64,000 nt of DNA from Bacillus sp. F19 (GCA_023823795.1 CP085710.1:894001-958000); one strand, 5' to 3'; shown: positions 54,226 to 63,421, counted from the stretch's first letter. The notes: generated by a model from the sequence alone, not told the origin. Numbers and translations are program-made.

Positions 54226-55750
54226 CGTTTTTCTTGTTGATGATGAACCATTTATTATTGAAGGAATGAAATCAATTATTAATTGGGAAGATATCGGGCT
54301 TCAAATAATCGGGCATGCCTATGACGGAGAAGAGGCTCTAAAAACACTTCAAACAAAGGAATGCAACATTCTTCTTACTGATATCATGATGCCTCAAATG
54401 AACGGTTTAGAATTGATCACAGCTTTAAAAGTCATAAAGCCTCATATGAAATATATTGTGCTATCAGGCTACCAAGAATTTGAGTATGTTAAAAAGGGCA
54501 TTTCACTTGGAATTGAAAACTATCTATTAAAACCGATTGACGAAGAAGAGCTGGCTGCAACATTACGTAATACAATCGAAAAGCTTCAGCAATTGCAGCA
54601 CGAGGATGAAGACTACTATGTGCTAAGAGACAATGCAATCTGGAGATGGTTAAACAGAGATATCAGCCACCAGGAATTAAAAAAACGGCTGGAAATTTAT
54701 GATCTTCATCTTCATGATTCAACACTGGTATTTGCCGTTGTCCAGCTGGAACTTGCAGCTCACCATAGGGGAGAACGATCAGGGATTCGTAAATGGATTG
54801 AAGAATGTTTAGGATGTCTATGTGTACTGAATCCAGAGGAAGAAATGATATTAATTTGGTTAAGCAAACGGCCTGATGAGGTTGAAAGAGATTTACATCA
54901 TTTACAAATGAATCTTGATCAAAAGCAGGAGGTTCACGATTATTTCATCGCTCTTGGAAAAGAAAATGGTTCATCAGATAATATTTTTCTAAGTTTTTAT
55001 CGAACCAGGGATCTGCTGAAATATCGATTTGTCATTTCTGAGGGTACAAAGTTAATTCTTGAAAAGGACGCAGAAAAGTTCTCCGAGACCACGGAAATGA
55101 TTCGGACATTTAACTTTCAGGAACTTTTGAAACAGGTGTTGACGGGAAATCACTGTGAAGTGGAGAAATGGATTCATTCTGCTTTCGATCATTTTTCTGA
55201 ACGGATATCTTTGGATACCTCACAATTAGCTAAAAGCTTTTCCATCGAATTAATGTCCACCATTCGCAGTTCACTCGATATGCCAAATGATTTAATTAAG
55301 CTTTCAAAAGAGACATCAAGTGTTCTTCAAGCGGATACAATCACTGAATTACGAAAAGTGGTGATCGCATTTTTGAAAAATCTTATGGAGCAAATAAAAA
55401 ATCGAAATGACCAAATGAGCCCGATCATCCATAGTGTTCTTCAATATATTCAGACCTCATACCATGAAGAGCTCTCCCTAAAAACGTTAAGTCAAAAGTT
55501 TCATGTAAACACCATTTATTTAGGGCAGCTCTTTCAAAAAGAAGTCGGAAGTGTTTTCTCTGATTATATTAATCAGCTGAGAATTGAGAAAGCAAAGATG
55601 ATGTTAAAGGAATCCCATTTGAAATCGGGGGAAATTGGAAAAAAGGTAGGGTATTCAGACTCAACTTACTTTTATAAGCAATTTAAAAAAAGCATGGGTG
55701 TAACTCCAACCGAATGGCGAGCACTGCATAGTTATGAGAGCCAGTCTTAA
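54218..55750 (+). CDS. YesN-type response regulator with AraC DNA-binding domain
   Basis: 510 residues. Receiver domain with acidic pocket (LVDDEP), phosphorylation site D55 (LLTDIMMPQMNG) and K in LKPIDEEEL; a variable middle; and a C-terminal AraC double helix-turn-helix (~410-503; LSLKTLSQKFHVNTIYLGQLFQ and GEIGKKVGYSDSTYFYKQFKK in parts). It likely activates the transporter operon 260 bases downstream and possibly the mannosidase genes. AGGAGG at 54201-54206 lies too close to ATG 54209, so ATG 54218 is preferred. Confidence 0.92.
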   Translation: MYNVFLVDDEPFIIEGMKSIINWEDIGLQIIGHAYDGEEALKTLQTKECNILLTDIMMPQMNGLELITALKVIKPHMKYIVLSGYQEFEYVKKGISLGIENYLLKPIDEEELAATLRNTIEKLQQLQHEDEDYYVLRDNAIWRWLNRDISHQELKKRLEIYDLHLHDSTLVFAVVQLELAAHHRGERSGIRKWIEECLGCLCVLNPEEEMILIWLSKRPDEVERDLHHLQMNLDQKQEVHDYFIALGKENGSSDNIFLSFYRTRDLLKYRFVISEGTKLILEKDAEKFSETTEMIRTFNFQELLKQVLTGNHCEVEKWIHSAFDHFSERISLDTSQLAKSFSIELMSTIRSSLDMPNDLIKLSKETSSVLQADTITELRKVVIAFLKNLMEQIKNRNDQMSPIIHSVLQYIQTSYHEELSLKTLSQKFHVNTIYLGQLFQKEVGSVFSDYINQLRIEKAKMMLKESHLKSGEIGKKVGYSDSTYFYKQFKKSMGVTPTEWRALHSYESQS

Positions 55751-55767
55751 ATGGGCTGGTTTTTTTG
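55739..55767 (+). terminator. Terminator of the two-component operon
   Basis: GCCAG-loop-CTGGT followed by T7; overlaps the stop codon. The ~240 bases that follow contain no gene and should hold the promoter and activator sites of the transporter operon; no clear consensus was found. Confidence 0.7.
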
Positions 55768-56009
55768 TTTGGTTTGGACACAAACAGATTTGAATGTGAC
55801 TAAATGGATACATGTAAGCTCTCGGGGTCAATTCAGAAATTAAGTTAAAACCGGATTTCTTAGCTCTATGCAGCTTGCCCTAGGGTGAACAAGGTGTTTT
55901 CACTTTTCGAAGGAATCCTAAATTAGTCCATCAAATCTAAAAATTGTTAACTTTTATCCAGAAGCGTTCAAATTTACAATAAGAGTAGGAGAAGAAAGGG
56001 AGGGCCTCT

Positions 56010-56948
56010 ATGAAATGGATCAAGAATTTCTTTGTTAATGTGTACAAAAATCGTGTGTGGCTCCTCATGGTTTTGCCAGGGACGATTTGGTTTTTATTTT
56101 TCTCTTATTTACCGATGTTTGGAACAGTTATTGCTTTTAAGAATTTTCGCTACGATGCAGAAGGATTTTTGGCAAGTGTATTAAATAGCGAATGGGTTGG
56201 ATTTCAGAACTTTGAATTTTTGTTCAGTACAAATGATGCCTTCGTAATTACTAGAAACACAATCTTATATAACGCAGTCTTCATCATTTTAGGATTAATC
56301 CTTTCTGTTTTTATTGCGATCGTGCTGAGTGAATTAGCGAACAAAAAACTTGCAAAAGTGTATCAGACCGGAATGTTATTTCCTCATTTTTTATCATGGG
56401 TTGTTATTAGTTATTTTGTTTTTACATTTTTAAGTGTAGATAGAGGTTTGTTGAACAAAATTTTTGAGTGGTTTGGATTGGAAGCGGTTTCTTGGTATAG
56501 CGAAACGGAATATTGGCCATTCATTCTTATCTTTATGTCAATGTGGAAAGGTGTAGGGTACGGAAGCATCGTCTATCTGGCAGCGATTGTTGGTATCGAT
56601 CGAACATATTTTGAAGCTGCAATGATTGACGGGGCCAATAAGTGGCAGCAAATTCGCCATGTGACGATGCCGATGATAACACCGCTTATTGTCATTTTGA
56701 CTATTTTAAATGTTGGAAAAATTTTCAACTCTGACTTTGGTTTGTTTTTTCAGGTGCCGAGAGATTCCGGTGCATTATATCCCGTTACAAATGTTATTGA
56801 TACCTATGTCTATCGAGGATTAACGACTATGGGTGAAATAAGCATGAGCACGGCTGCAGGGCTCTATCAATCGGTCGTTGGCTTTATCCTGGTTATGCTG
56901 ACGAATTATCTTGTTAAGAAGATTGATAAGGAGTATGCCTTATTTTAA
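56010..56948 (+). CDS. LplB-like carbohydrate ABC transporter permease 1
   Basis: 312 residues with six membrane helices and the EAA loop EAAMIDGANKWQQIRHVTMPM (in parts), which docks the ATPase. It belongs to the oligosaccharide importers of the LplB/UgpA type. AAAGGGAGGG precedes the ATG. It heads an operon with permease 2, the binding protein, GH1 and ROK. No ATPase gene is present, as is usual for transporters sharing MsmX. Confidence 0.93.
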   Translation: MKWIKNFFVNVYKNRVWLLMVLPGTIWFLFFSYLPMFGTVIAFKNFRYDAEGFLASVLNSEWVGFQNFEFLFSTNDAFVITRNTILYNAVFIILGLILSVFIAIVLSELANKKLAKVYQTGMLFPHFLSWVVISYFVFTFLSVDRGLLNKIFEWFGLEAVSWYSETEYWPFILIFMSMWKGVGYGSIVYLAAIVGIDRTYFEAAMIDGANKWQQIRHVTMPMITPLIVILTILNVGKIFNSDFGLFFQVPRDSGALYPVTNVIDTYVYRGLTTMGEISMSTAAGLYQSVVGFILVMLTNYLVKKIDKEYALF

Positions 56949-56967
56949 TAAGAAAGGAGACGAAAGT

Positions 56968-57939
56968 GTGAGACCAGTAAATACTCAAGTAAAAGATACG
57001 GCTGTAAAGGTTGACGTACAGAAAAAAAAGAAGCGGCAAAGAAAATATAACCCGCATGAATTAAATGGCTTCCCAAATCTAATCATGAACGTGATCTTAG
57101 GCGGATTTGCCATGGTATGTGTGTTTCCTTTTATATATGTTATTATGATTTCTTTAACGGATGAAAAGACGCTTGCTGTTAACGGGTTCCAAATTATTCC
57201 TGAAAAATGGAGTCCAGCTGCCTATCAATATTTATGGGCTATGAAAGATCAATTGTTTCAATCTTATTTCATTACGATACTCGTTACAATTTTAGGTACA
57301 TTAATAAGTGTGATGACGATCTCTTTTTATGCTTACGCCATCTCAAGAAAACAGTTTTTGTATCGCAAATTTTTCACGTTTTTAGCTTTCTTTACAATGT
57401 TGTTTGGCGGAGGGTTAGTTCCTTTTTATATCGTGGCCACTCAGGTTCTGCAATTAAAAAATACGATCTGGGCTCTTATTCTGCCTCTTGTTGTAAACGC
57501 TTTCTATATTTTGATTATGCGAACTTTTTTCATCAGAGCGGTACCTGAATCTGTATTAGAATCAGCACGCATTGATGGCGCAAGTGAATGGAGAATCTTT
57601 TTTCAAATCGTTTTCCCATTATCCTTGCCTGGTATTGCAACCATCGCATTATTCAGTACACTAGGTTACTGGAATGATTGGTTTAATGCCTTGTTATTTA
57701 TTGATAATCCAACCCTGGTTCCATTGCAATCTCTTTTAATGAAGGTTGAGGGCAACTTGGAATTCATTCGCCAAAATGCATTAACAAATGGTCAGCAAGC
57801 CGGAATATTAACCTCCATTCCGCAAGATGCAGCAAAAATGGCGATGGTAGTCATTTCAACCTTACCGATTGCGATTGCTTATCCATTTTTCCAAAAATAT
57901 TTTGTTAGGGGGCTGACAATCGGCAGTGTAAAAGAATAA
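56968..57939 (+). CDS. LplC-like carbohydrate ABC transporter permease 2
   Basis: 323 residues. A basic N-terminal tail (QKKKKRQRKY) leads into six helices with the EAA loop ESARIDGASEWRIFFQIVFPL (in parts). It pairs with the upstream permease. The frame begins at 56911, inside permease 1, but AAAGGAG is eight bases before GTG 56968. Confidence 0.93.
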   Translation: MRPVNTQVKDTAVKVDVQKKKKRQRKYNPHELNGFPNLIMNVILGGFAMVCVFPFIYVIMISLTDEKTLAVNGFQIIPEKWSPAAYQYLWAMKDQLFQSYFITILVTILGTLISVMTISFYAYAISRKQFLYRKFFTFLAFFTMLFGGGLVPFYIVATQVLQLKNTIWALILPLVVNAFYILIMRTFFIRAVPESVLESARIDGASEWRIFFQIVFPLSLPGIATIALFSTLGYWNDWFNALLFIDNPTLVPLQSLLMKVEGNLEFIRQNALTNGQQAGILTSIPQDAAKMAMVVISTLPIAIAYPFFQKYFVRGLTIGSVKE

Positions 57940-57976
57940 TAGTTAGGAAGAAAACAAACAATAAGGGGGAAAAAGC

Positions 57977-59440
57977 ATGCAAAAGAAATGGGTATCGATT
58001 TTTATGGCTGTGATTAGTTTAACCTTGATTTTATCAGGATGCATGGGGGGAGCTAAGGAGAGCAATTCAACTGAAAATGGGGAAATGAAACCGTATGAAC
58101 TAACGTGGTATATGATCGGAACACCCCAAAAAGATGTTGATAAAGTCATGGAAAAAGTAAATGAATACACGAAAGAAAAAATAAATACTAAAATCAATCT
58201 GAAAATGATCGACTGGGGTGACTATGATAAAAAAATGCAAGTCGTGATTGCCTCGGGTGAGCCGTTTGATATTGCATTTACAAGTTCATGGGCAGCAAAC
58301 TATGTGTTAAATGCCCGAAAAGGTGCTTTTGTTGAATTAGATAAATTACTGGATTCAGAAGGAAAAGAATTAAAAGAAGCATTAGACCCTGCCTTTTTAG
58401 AAGGGGCAAAAATTGATGGGAAATTGTATGCCGTTCCGGCTAATAAAGAAGTAGGACAGCAAAGTGTTTATGTTTTTAACAAGAGATTAGTTGAAAAACA
58501 CAACCTGGACATTACGAAAGTTGAGTCACTTGAAGACTTAGAGCCATTATTAAAAACCATTAAAGAAAATGAACCTGATTTCACCCCGATTTCTACGTTT
58601 AATCCATACCTGCCGTTTGATTATATTTTAGATGATAAAATGCCGTTTGCTGTTCATCTGGATACAATGGATCACAAAATTGTGAATGTGTATGAAACAC
58701 CAGAGATGGAGCAAGCATTAAAAATGATGCACAGCTTCTATAAAGCCGGGTATATTAAGTCAGATGCTGCAACCAGCAATGATCCTTGGCCACTTGAAGT
58801 TGAAAACTGGTTCGTTCGTAAAGAATTGTATCAGCCATATGCTGAGCTTACATGGGCACGTACTTCAGGATATGATTTAGCAGTTCAGCCAATTCATGAG
58901 CCGATTACTTTTAATGCTTCAGTAACGGGTTCGATGCAGGCTATCTCTGTGACATCAAAAAATCCGGAACGTGCGATGATGTTCTTAAATTTATTAAATA
59001 CAGATCCATATTTACGAACTTTATTGGATAAAGGTATTGAAGATGTTCATTATGAAAAAGGAGAGAATGATAAAATTAAAGATTTACAAGCACGTATTGA
59101 TAACTTTAATATGCCAAGCTTTGCCATTGGAAATCAATTTATCCTGCCTTTATATGACAATGATCCAGATGATAAGTGGGATGCCTTTGAGAAATTCAAT
59201 AATGAATCTATACCTGCTCCAACGCTTGGGTTCTATTTTGATCCTAATCCAGTCCGTACGGAAATCGCTGCTATCTCTAATGTCTCAAGTGAGTTTTCAA
59301 AACCGCTCATGACAGGTTCAGTAGACCCAGAAGAGTACTTGCCAAAAGCAAACAAAAAGTTTAAAGAAGCCGGACTTGATAAAGTCATGGCTGAAATTCA
59401 AAAGCAATATGATGCTTGGAGAAAAACACAAGGTAAATAA
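57977..59440 (+). CDS. Lipoprotein solute-binding protein, LplA/LipO type
   Basis: 487 residues. The signal peptide ends at lipobox LSGC (C22), placing it on the outer membrane face. A type-1 extracellular solute-binding fold follows, with a C-terminal DUF3502 region typical of LplA/LipO proteins. It should capture the mannose-containing oligosaccharide released by the GH85 enzyme and deliver it to the two permeases. AAGGGGGAAAA precedes the ATG. Confidence 0.92.
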   Translation: MQKKWVSIFMAVISLTLILSGCMGGAKESNSTENGEMKPYELTWYMIGTPQKDVDKVMEKVNEYTKEKINTKINLKMIDWGDYDKKMQVVIASGEPFDIAFTSSWAANYVLNARKGAFVELDKLLDSEGKELKEALDPAFLEGAKIDGKLYAVPANKEVGQQSVYVFNKRLVEKHNLDITKVESLEDLEPLLKTIKENEPDFTPISTFNPYLPFDYILDDKMPFAVHLDTMDHKIVNVYETPEMEQALKMMHSFYKAGYIKSDAATSNDPWPLEVENWFVRKELYQPYAELTWARTSGYDLAVQPIHEPITFNASVTGSMQAISVTSKNPERAMMFLNLLNTDPYLRTLLDKGIEDVHYEKGENDKIKDLQARIDNFNMPSFAIGNQFILPLYDNDPDDKWDAFEKFNNESIPAPTLGFYFDPNPVRTEIAAISNVSSEFSKPLMTGSVDPEEYLPKANKKFKEAGLDKVMAEIQKQYDAWRKTQGK

Positions 59441-59448
59441 TCATACAT

Positions 59449-59486
59449 GACACCAAGCTGGATTAAGCGGCTTGGTGTCCTTTTTA
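59449..59486 (+). terminator. Hairpin with T-run between binding protein and GH1 genes
   Basis: GACACCAAGC-loop-GCTTGGTGTC then CTTTTT. It probably lets the binding protein be made in excess over GH1 and ROK. Confidence 0.8.
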
Positions 59487-59504
59487 AGGAAGGGGTTTAA
59501 AAAC

Positions 59505-60902
59505 ATGGAAAAACAAATGAATTATCTTTTTCCCAACGATTTTTGGTGGGGATCTGCATCATCCGCAACACAAATGGAAGGACATGCAGAAGGAGACAGC
59601 AAAGGTCAAAATATTTGGGATTATTGGTTTGAGACAGAACCGCACCGTTTTCATAATGGAGTAGGACCCAATCATACTTCAAAGTTTTATGAGAAATACA
59701 AAGAAGATATTCAATTAATGAAAGAAGCAGGACATAATAGCTTCCGATTTTCAATCTCATGGTCAAGGCTGTTTCCGGACGGAGAGGGAGAAGTAAATCA
59801 GCAAGCCATTCATTTCTATGAAGATGTCATCAATGAATTAATTATCCATAACATCGAACCTTTCATCAATCTCTATCATTTTGATATGCCGCTTGCTCTG
59901 CAAAAAAGGGGAGGATGGGAAAACCGTGAAGTAGTTGATGCTTATGTGGAGTATGCCAGCACCTGCTTTAACCTTTTTGGTGATCGAGTGAAAAAGTGGT
60001 TTACCCATAACGAACCGATTGTGCCTGTCGAAGGCGGTTACTTATACGGATTTCATTACCCTGCTATTTGTGACTTTAAAAAAGCCGTACAAGTAGGTTT
60101 TCATACGATTTTAGCTAGTGCAAAAGCTATTGAAGCATATCATGACAGCAGGAAAGACGGAAAGATCGGAATCATATTGAACTTGACGCCTTCCTATCCG
60201 CGCAGTCAGCATCCAGAAGATGTAAAAGCAGCCAGAATGGCGGACCTATTCTTTAACCGATCGTTTTTAGACCCTAGTGTAAAAGGGAAATTTCCTGAAG
60301 AACTAGTTGCTCTTTTGAAAAAGGAAAACTTCCTGCCTGAAATGAAAAAGAAGGATTTAGAAACCATTCAACAAAACACTGTTGATTTATTGGGGATTAA
60401 TTATTATCAGCCACGGAGAATAAAAGCAAAGGAACACCTCCCAAACCTTCAGGCACCATTTGTACCGGAAAGATACTTTGATTATTACGAAATGCCTGGA
60501 AGGAAGATGAATCCTTATCGAGGATGGGAAATCTATGAGAAAGGCATCTATGATATTTTGTTGAATGTCAAACAGGACTACGGAAACATTGAATGCTTTA
60601 TTTCTGAAAATGGCATGGGTGTAGAAGATGAGGAGCGTTTCAGAGATGAAACAGGCAAAATTATTGACGATTACCGAATTGAGTTTATGCAAGCGCACCT
60701 TAAATGGATTCACCAAGCGTTGAAAGAAGGCGTAAATGTCAAAGGATATCACCTCTGGACCTTTATGGATAATTGGTCTTGGCTGAATGCCTATAAAAAT
60801 CGATACGGGCTTGTCTCTGTTCATTTAGATGATCATTATAAAAGATCAATCAAGAAAAGCGGTCAGTGGTTTGCTCAGCTTTCAAAAAATAATGGATTTT
60901 GA
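59505..60902 (+). CDS. GH1 beta-glycosidase
   Basis: 465 residues, (beta/alpha)8 GH1 barrel without signal peptide. Acid/base E170 (FTHNEPIVPVEGG) and nucleophile E368 (FISENGMG) are present. GH1 includes beta-glucosidases, 6-phospho-beta-glycosidases and beta-mannosidases; the subfamily cannot be settled by eye. In this locus a Man-beta-1,4-GlcNAc-cleaving activity is otherwise missing, so it is the natural candidate. ATG 59505 follows AAGGAAGGGG; the frame extends to 59472 in the T-run of the hairpin. Confidence 0.9.
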   Translation: MEKQMNYLFPNDFWWGSASSATQMEGHAEGDSKGQNIWDYWFETEPHRFHNGVGPNHTSKFYEKYKEDIQLMKEAGHNSFRFSISWSRLFPDGEGEVNQQAIHFYEDVINELIIHNIEPFINLYHFDMPLALQKRGGWENREVVDAYVEYASTCFNLFGDRVKKWFTHNEPIVPVEGGYLYGFHYPAICDFKKAVQVGFHTILASAKAIEAYHDSRKDGKIGIILNLTPSYPRSQHPEDVKAARMADLFFNRSFLDPSVKGKFPEELVALLKKENFLPEMKKKDLETIQQNTVDLLGINYYQPRRIKAKEHLPNLQAPFVPERYFDYYEMPGRKMNPYRGWEIYEKGIYDILLNVKQDYGNIECFISENGMGVEDEERFRDETGKIIDDYRIEFMQAHLKWIHQALKEGVNVKGYHLWTFMDNWSWLNAYKNRYGLVSVHLDDHYKRSIKKSGQWFAQLSKNNGF

Positions 60903-60926
60903 AATTTAGAAAGCGGAGGGAGATCG

Positions 60927-61835
60927 TTGGAACTAACAGCGGTATTTGATATTGGAGGAACATCTGTTAAATCAGCCGTCATGAATAGTGATGGGAATGT
61001 AATTGAATCAAACTTGCATCAAACACCACCACAAGGGAACAATGAAATTTTCACCATGCTTATTAATCAAACGGAAGAATATAAACAAAAATATCCTATT
61101 AAAGGAATCGCACTCAGCGTTCCTGGAGCTGTTGATGTTCACACAGGGAACGTCTATTTTGCTGGGGCGGTAACTGATTTACAGAACAAAAGGATTAAGG
61201 AAGAGCTTAAAGGTTTGAACCTGCCTATAGAATTAGAAAATGATGCGAATTGTGCGGCGCTTGCAGAAAAATGGAAAGGTAACGCAATTGCTAACAATCA
61301 CTTTGTCGTCTTAACAGTTGGAACTGGGATTGGTGGTTCTATTTTTATCAACAATGAGTTATATAGGGGAAGCCAAGGTATGGCTGGAGAATTTGGTTTA
61401 ATGTGTCTGCAAATAACAGAAGAGCTGCCTTTACTAATGGAAACAGCTACACTGAGCAGATTAGGCTCTACTTGGAATCTGATCGACCGTGTGAATATTC
61501 GGCTTCATCAAGCTTATACAGGTGAAGAGATATTTGATCTTTATCAGAAAAAAAATCAAGTGATAATCGAAGAAATGGAAGCTTTTTTCACAGCCCTTGC
61601 AGTTGGGACTGTCAACATCATTCATTCTTTAGCTCCAGAAAAGATTCTATTTGGAGGAGGCGTAAGCTCACAAGAAGCTTTCATTTCTTTATTGAAGGAT
61701 AAGATTGGACTGATACGGCCTGAAGCATTGGAACTAGCAATTATTGATCATTGCCGGTACTTCAATCAATCAGGCTTGCTCGGTGCTTTATATCATTATC
61801 AAAAACAAAGAAATAAGAGAAAAAGAGAGATATAA
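60927..61835 (+). CDS. ROK-family sugar kinase
   Basis: 302 residues, TTG start after GGAGGGAG. The ATP motif DIGGTSVK (8-15), catalytic region ELENDANCAALAE and GTGIGG are intact. The usual ROK zinc site is absent: the GEFG motif is followed by L instead of H and the CxCGxxGC cluster is not there, as in some Firmicutes ROK kinases. It would phosphorylate a monosaccharide, mannose or GlcNAc being the expected products here. Last gene of the transporter operon, ending in the hairpin used by the insertion element. Confidence 0.9.
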   Translation: MELTAVFDIGGTSVKSAVMNSDGNVIESNLHQTPPQGNNEIFTMLINQTEEYKQKYPIKGIALSVPGAVDVHTGNVYFAGAVTDLQNKRIKEELKGLNLPIELENDANCAALAEKWKGNAIANNHFVVLTVGTGIGGSIFINNELYRGSQGMAGEFGLMCLQITEELPLLMETATLSRLGSTWNLIDRVNIRLHQAYTGEEIFDLYQKKNQVIIEEMEAFFTALAVGTVNIIHSLAPEKILFGGGVSSQEAFISLLKDKIGLIRPEALELAIIDHCRYFNQSGLLGALYHYQKQRNKRKREI

Positions 61836-61849
61836 CAATCTCTCTCTTT
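61822..61849 (+). terminator. Terminator of the transporter operon and left target-site copy
   Basis: AAAGAGAGAT-ATAACA-ATCTCTCTCTTT in pieces forms the hairpin; the same 28 bases recur at 63394-63421, where the original T-run is still attached. Here the T-run is cut off by the insertion. Confidence 0.9.
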
Positions 61850-63393
61850 CAGATTGTAGACAAAAGGCATTCGGATGAACTCTATCCGAATGCTTTTTGT
61901 CATTTCTAGGGCTAATTTGATGTTTGTAGGCCTATTCGTTGACTATTTTTATACCGCTTTCGCTGGCTTCCATGTCCAGGATGCCAACTTTTTCAAGTTC
62001 ATGGCAGCAAAAGTAAGCATCGCCTGCATGGACAATTTTTTGAGTCCTCTCAACGTTGTCCAACGCATACCATGCTTTTCTTTTGCATCTGCAAAGACAC
62101 GCTCTATCGTTTCTTTACGTTTTGCATAAATTGTTTTGTTCTCTTCTGTATGACGAAGGTGTTCAGCTTCATCTAAGTATTCTTGCCAGAGATGCCTTTC
62201 AATCAATTTCTGATGATTTTGGCTCTCCGTACATTGGCTTAGGAATGGGCAATTTTCACAAACCTTCGGATCGGAAGAGTATTGTCTGTATCCTTTTTTC
62301 GTAGTAGTTCTGTAAGGAAGCACTTGATCGTGCGGGCATATGTAACAATCAAAATGTTCGTCGTACACATAATCACTTTTCTTGAAAAATCCATCTTTTG
62401 TTTTTGGCCGTGTATAAGGAAAAACCGGACGAATTTCTTTTTCGTTCAAATAGTGAGCAAGAGCAGGGTTCTTGTAAGCAGCATCGGCAGCAACAGCAGC
62501 AGGTTTCTTGTGAAGCTCAGTTACTTGATCAAGTAGAGGCTCGAATATTGCACTGTCGTGCACGTTACCAGGCGTAACGATTGTCCCCAGAACAAATCCT
62601 TTTTCGTCAGAGGCTGCGTGAAATGAGTAAGCGAACTGTTTTGTTCTTTCATCTTTTACGTAATAGCCACTTTCCGGATCCGTCGTACTTTCTTTAATCT
62701 CTTTCTCTTCCGGTTCAAATTTATCTGGGGGAAAAGGCTTTTTCCGTTTTCTTCGCGGTCTAGATTGAGTTCGTTTTGGAGCCTTTCCTCATATGATTTC
62801 GTTTCTTTTCGTACGATTTTTTTCTGATACTTTCGTTTATTAGCACTAGCCTTTACGTGAGTTGAATCAATAAATACCTGTTCTCCATTGACCAGTTTCT
62901 TATCAATCGCCTCTTTTAAGATGCGGTAAAATATCTGCTCAAACAGATCTGTATCCTTAAAGCGCCGTTCATAGTTTTTACCGAATGTTGAGAAGTGGGG
63001 CACCTTGTCATGAAAACCAAAACCCAAAAACCAACGGTAGGCTAAGTTGGTTTCAATCTCTTCAATGGTTCTTCTCATGGATCGAATACCGAAAAGGTAT
63101 TGGATGAAGGTCATTTTAATCAATATGACCGGATCAATACTTGGACGACCTCGATCTGCGGAATAGACTTTCTCTACTAATGGATAGATGAAAGAAAAAT
63201 CGAGAGCTTGTTCAATTTTACGGACTAAGTGATCTTCCGGCACCAACTGTTCAAGTGTAATCATTTCTAGTTGATCGCGATTCATTTGATTATTTTTAGA
63301 CAACATCCAAATCACCTCTGTATTGTTCTATTTTCATTATATAAAAAAACTGCCGACAAATCCCCCAAAAAGGGGGGATTTGTCGACAGTCTG
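61850..63393 (-). mobile_element. IS1182-family insertion sequence
   Basis: 1544 bp. The ends form inverted repeats: CAGATTGTAGACAAA (left) against CAGACTGTCGACAAA (right, reverse complement), 13 of 15 equal. It is flanked by a 28-bp direct repeat (61822-61849 and 63394-63421). One transposase reads on the minus strand. Hairpins just inside both ends (61868-61900, GCATTCGGAT/ATCCGAATGC; and 63357-63385, AAATCCCCC/GGGGGGATTT) can stop transcription from outside. Confidence 0.92.
61949..63306 (-). pseudogene. IS1182-type DDE transposase, frameshifted
   Basis: Two minus-strand frames together give one transposase. The N-terminal part (63306 down to ~62744) contains the DUF772 domain (RGRPSIDPVILIKM) and the first catalytic Asp region (FIDSTHVKA); the C-terminal part (from ~62738 to 61949) has VAADAAYKNP and the final glutamate region ERVFADAKEKHGM. 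Dropping one base from the A-run at 62739-62743 (five A on the coding strand, six needed) explains the break. ATG 63306 follows AGAGGTGA. A programmed frameshift is not typical for this family, so it is probably inactive, or a sequencing error. Confidence 0.85.
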
Positions 63394-63421
63394 AAAGAGA
63401 GATATAACAATCTCTCTCTTT
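63394..63421. repeat. Right copy of the 28-bp target-site duplication
   Basis: Identical to 61822-61849 and followed by the original T-run (TTTTTT), which shows where the terminator stood before insertion. Confidence 0.9.

Noticed and set aside
55800-56000. cre site upstream of the transporter operon (CAGAAGCGTTCAAA)
   Set aside because: Only the AAGCGTT core fits; most outer positions fail the consensus.
62056-62536. Plus-strand frames inside the insertion sequence
   Set aside because: Opposite-strand shadows of the transposase, which has clear family motifs on the minus strand.
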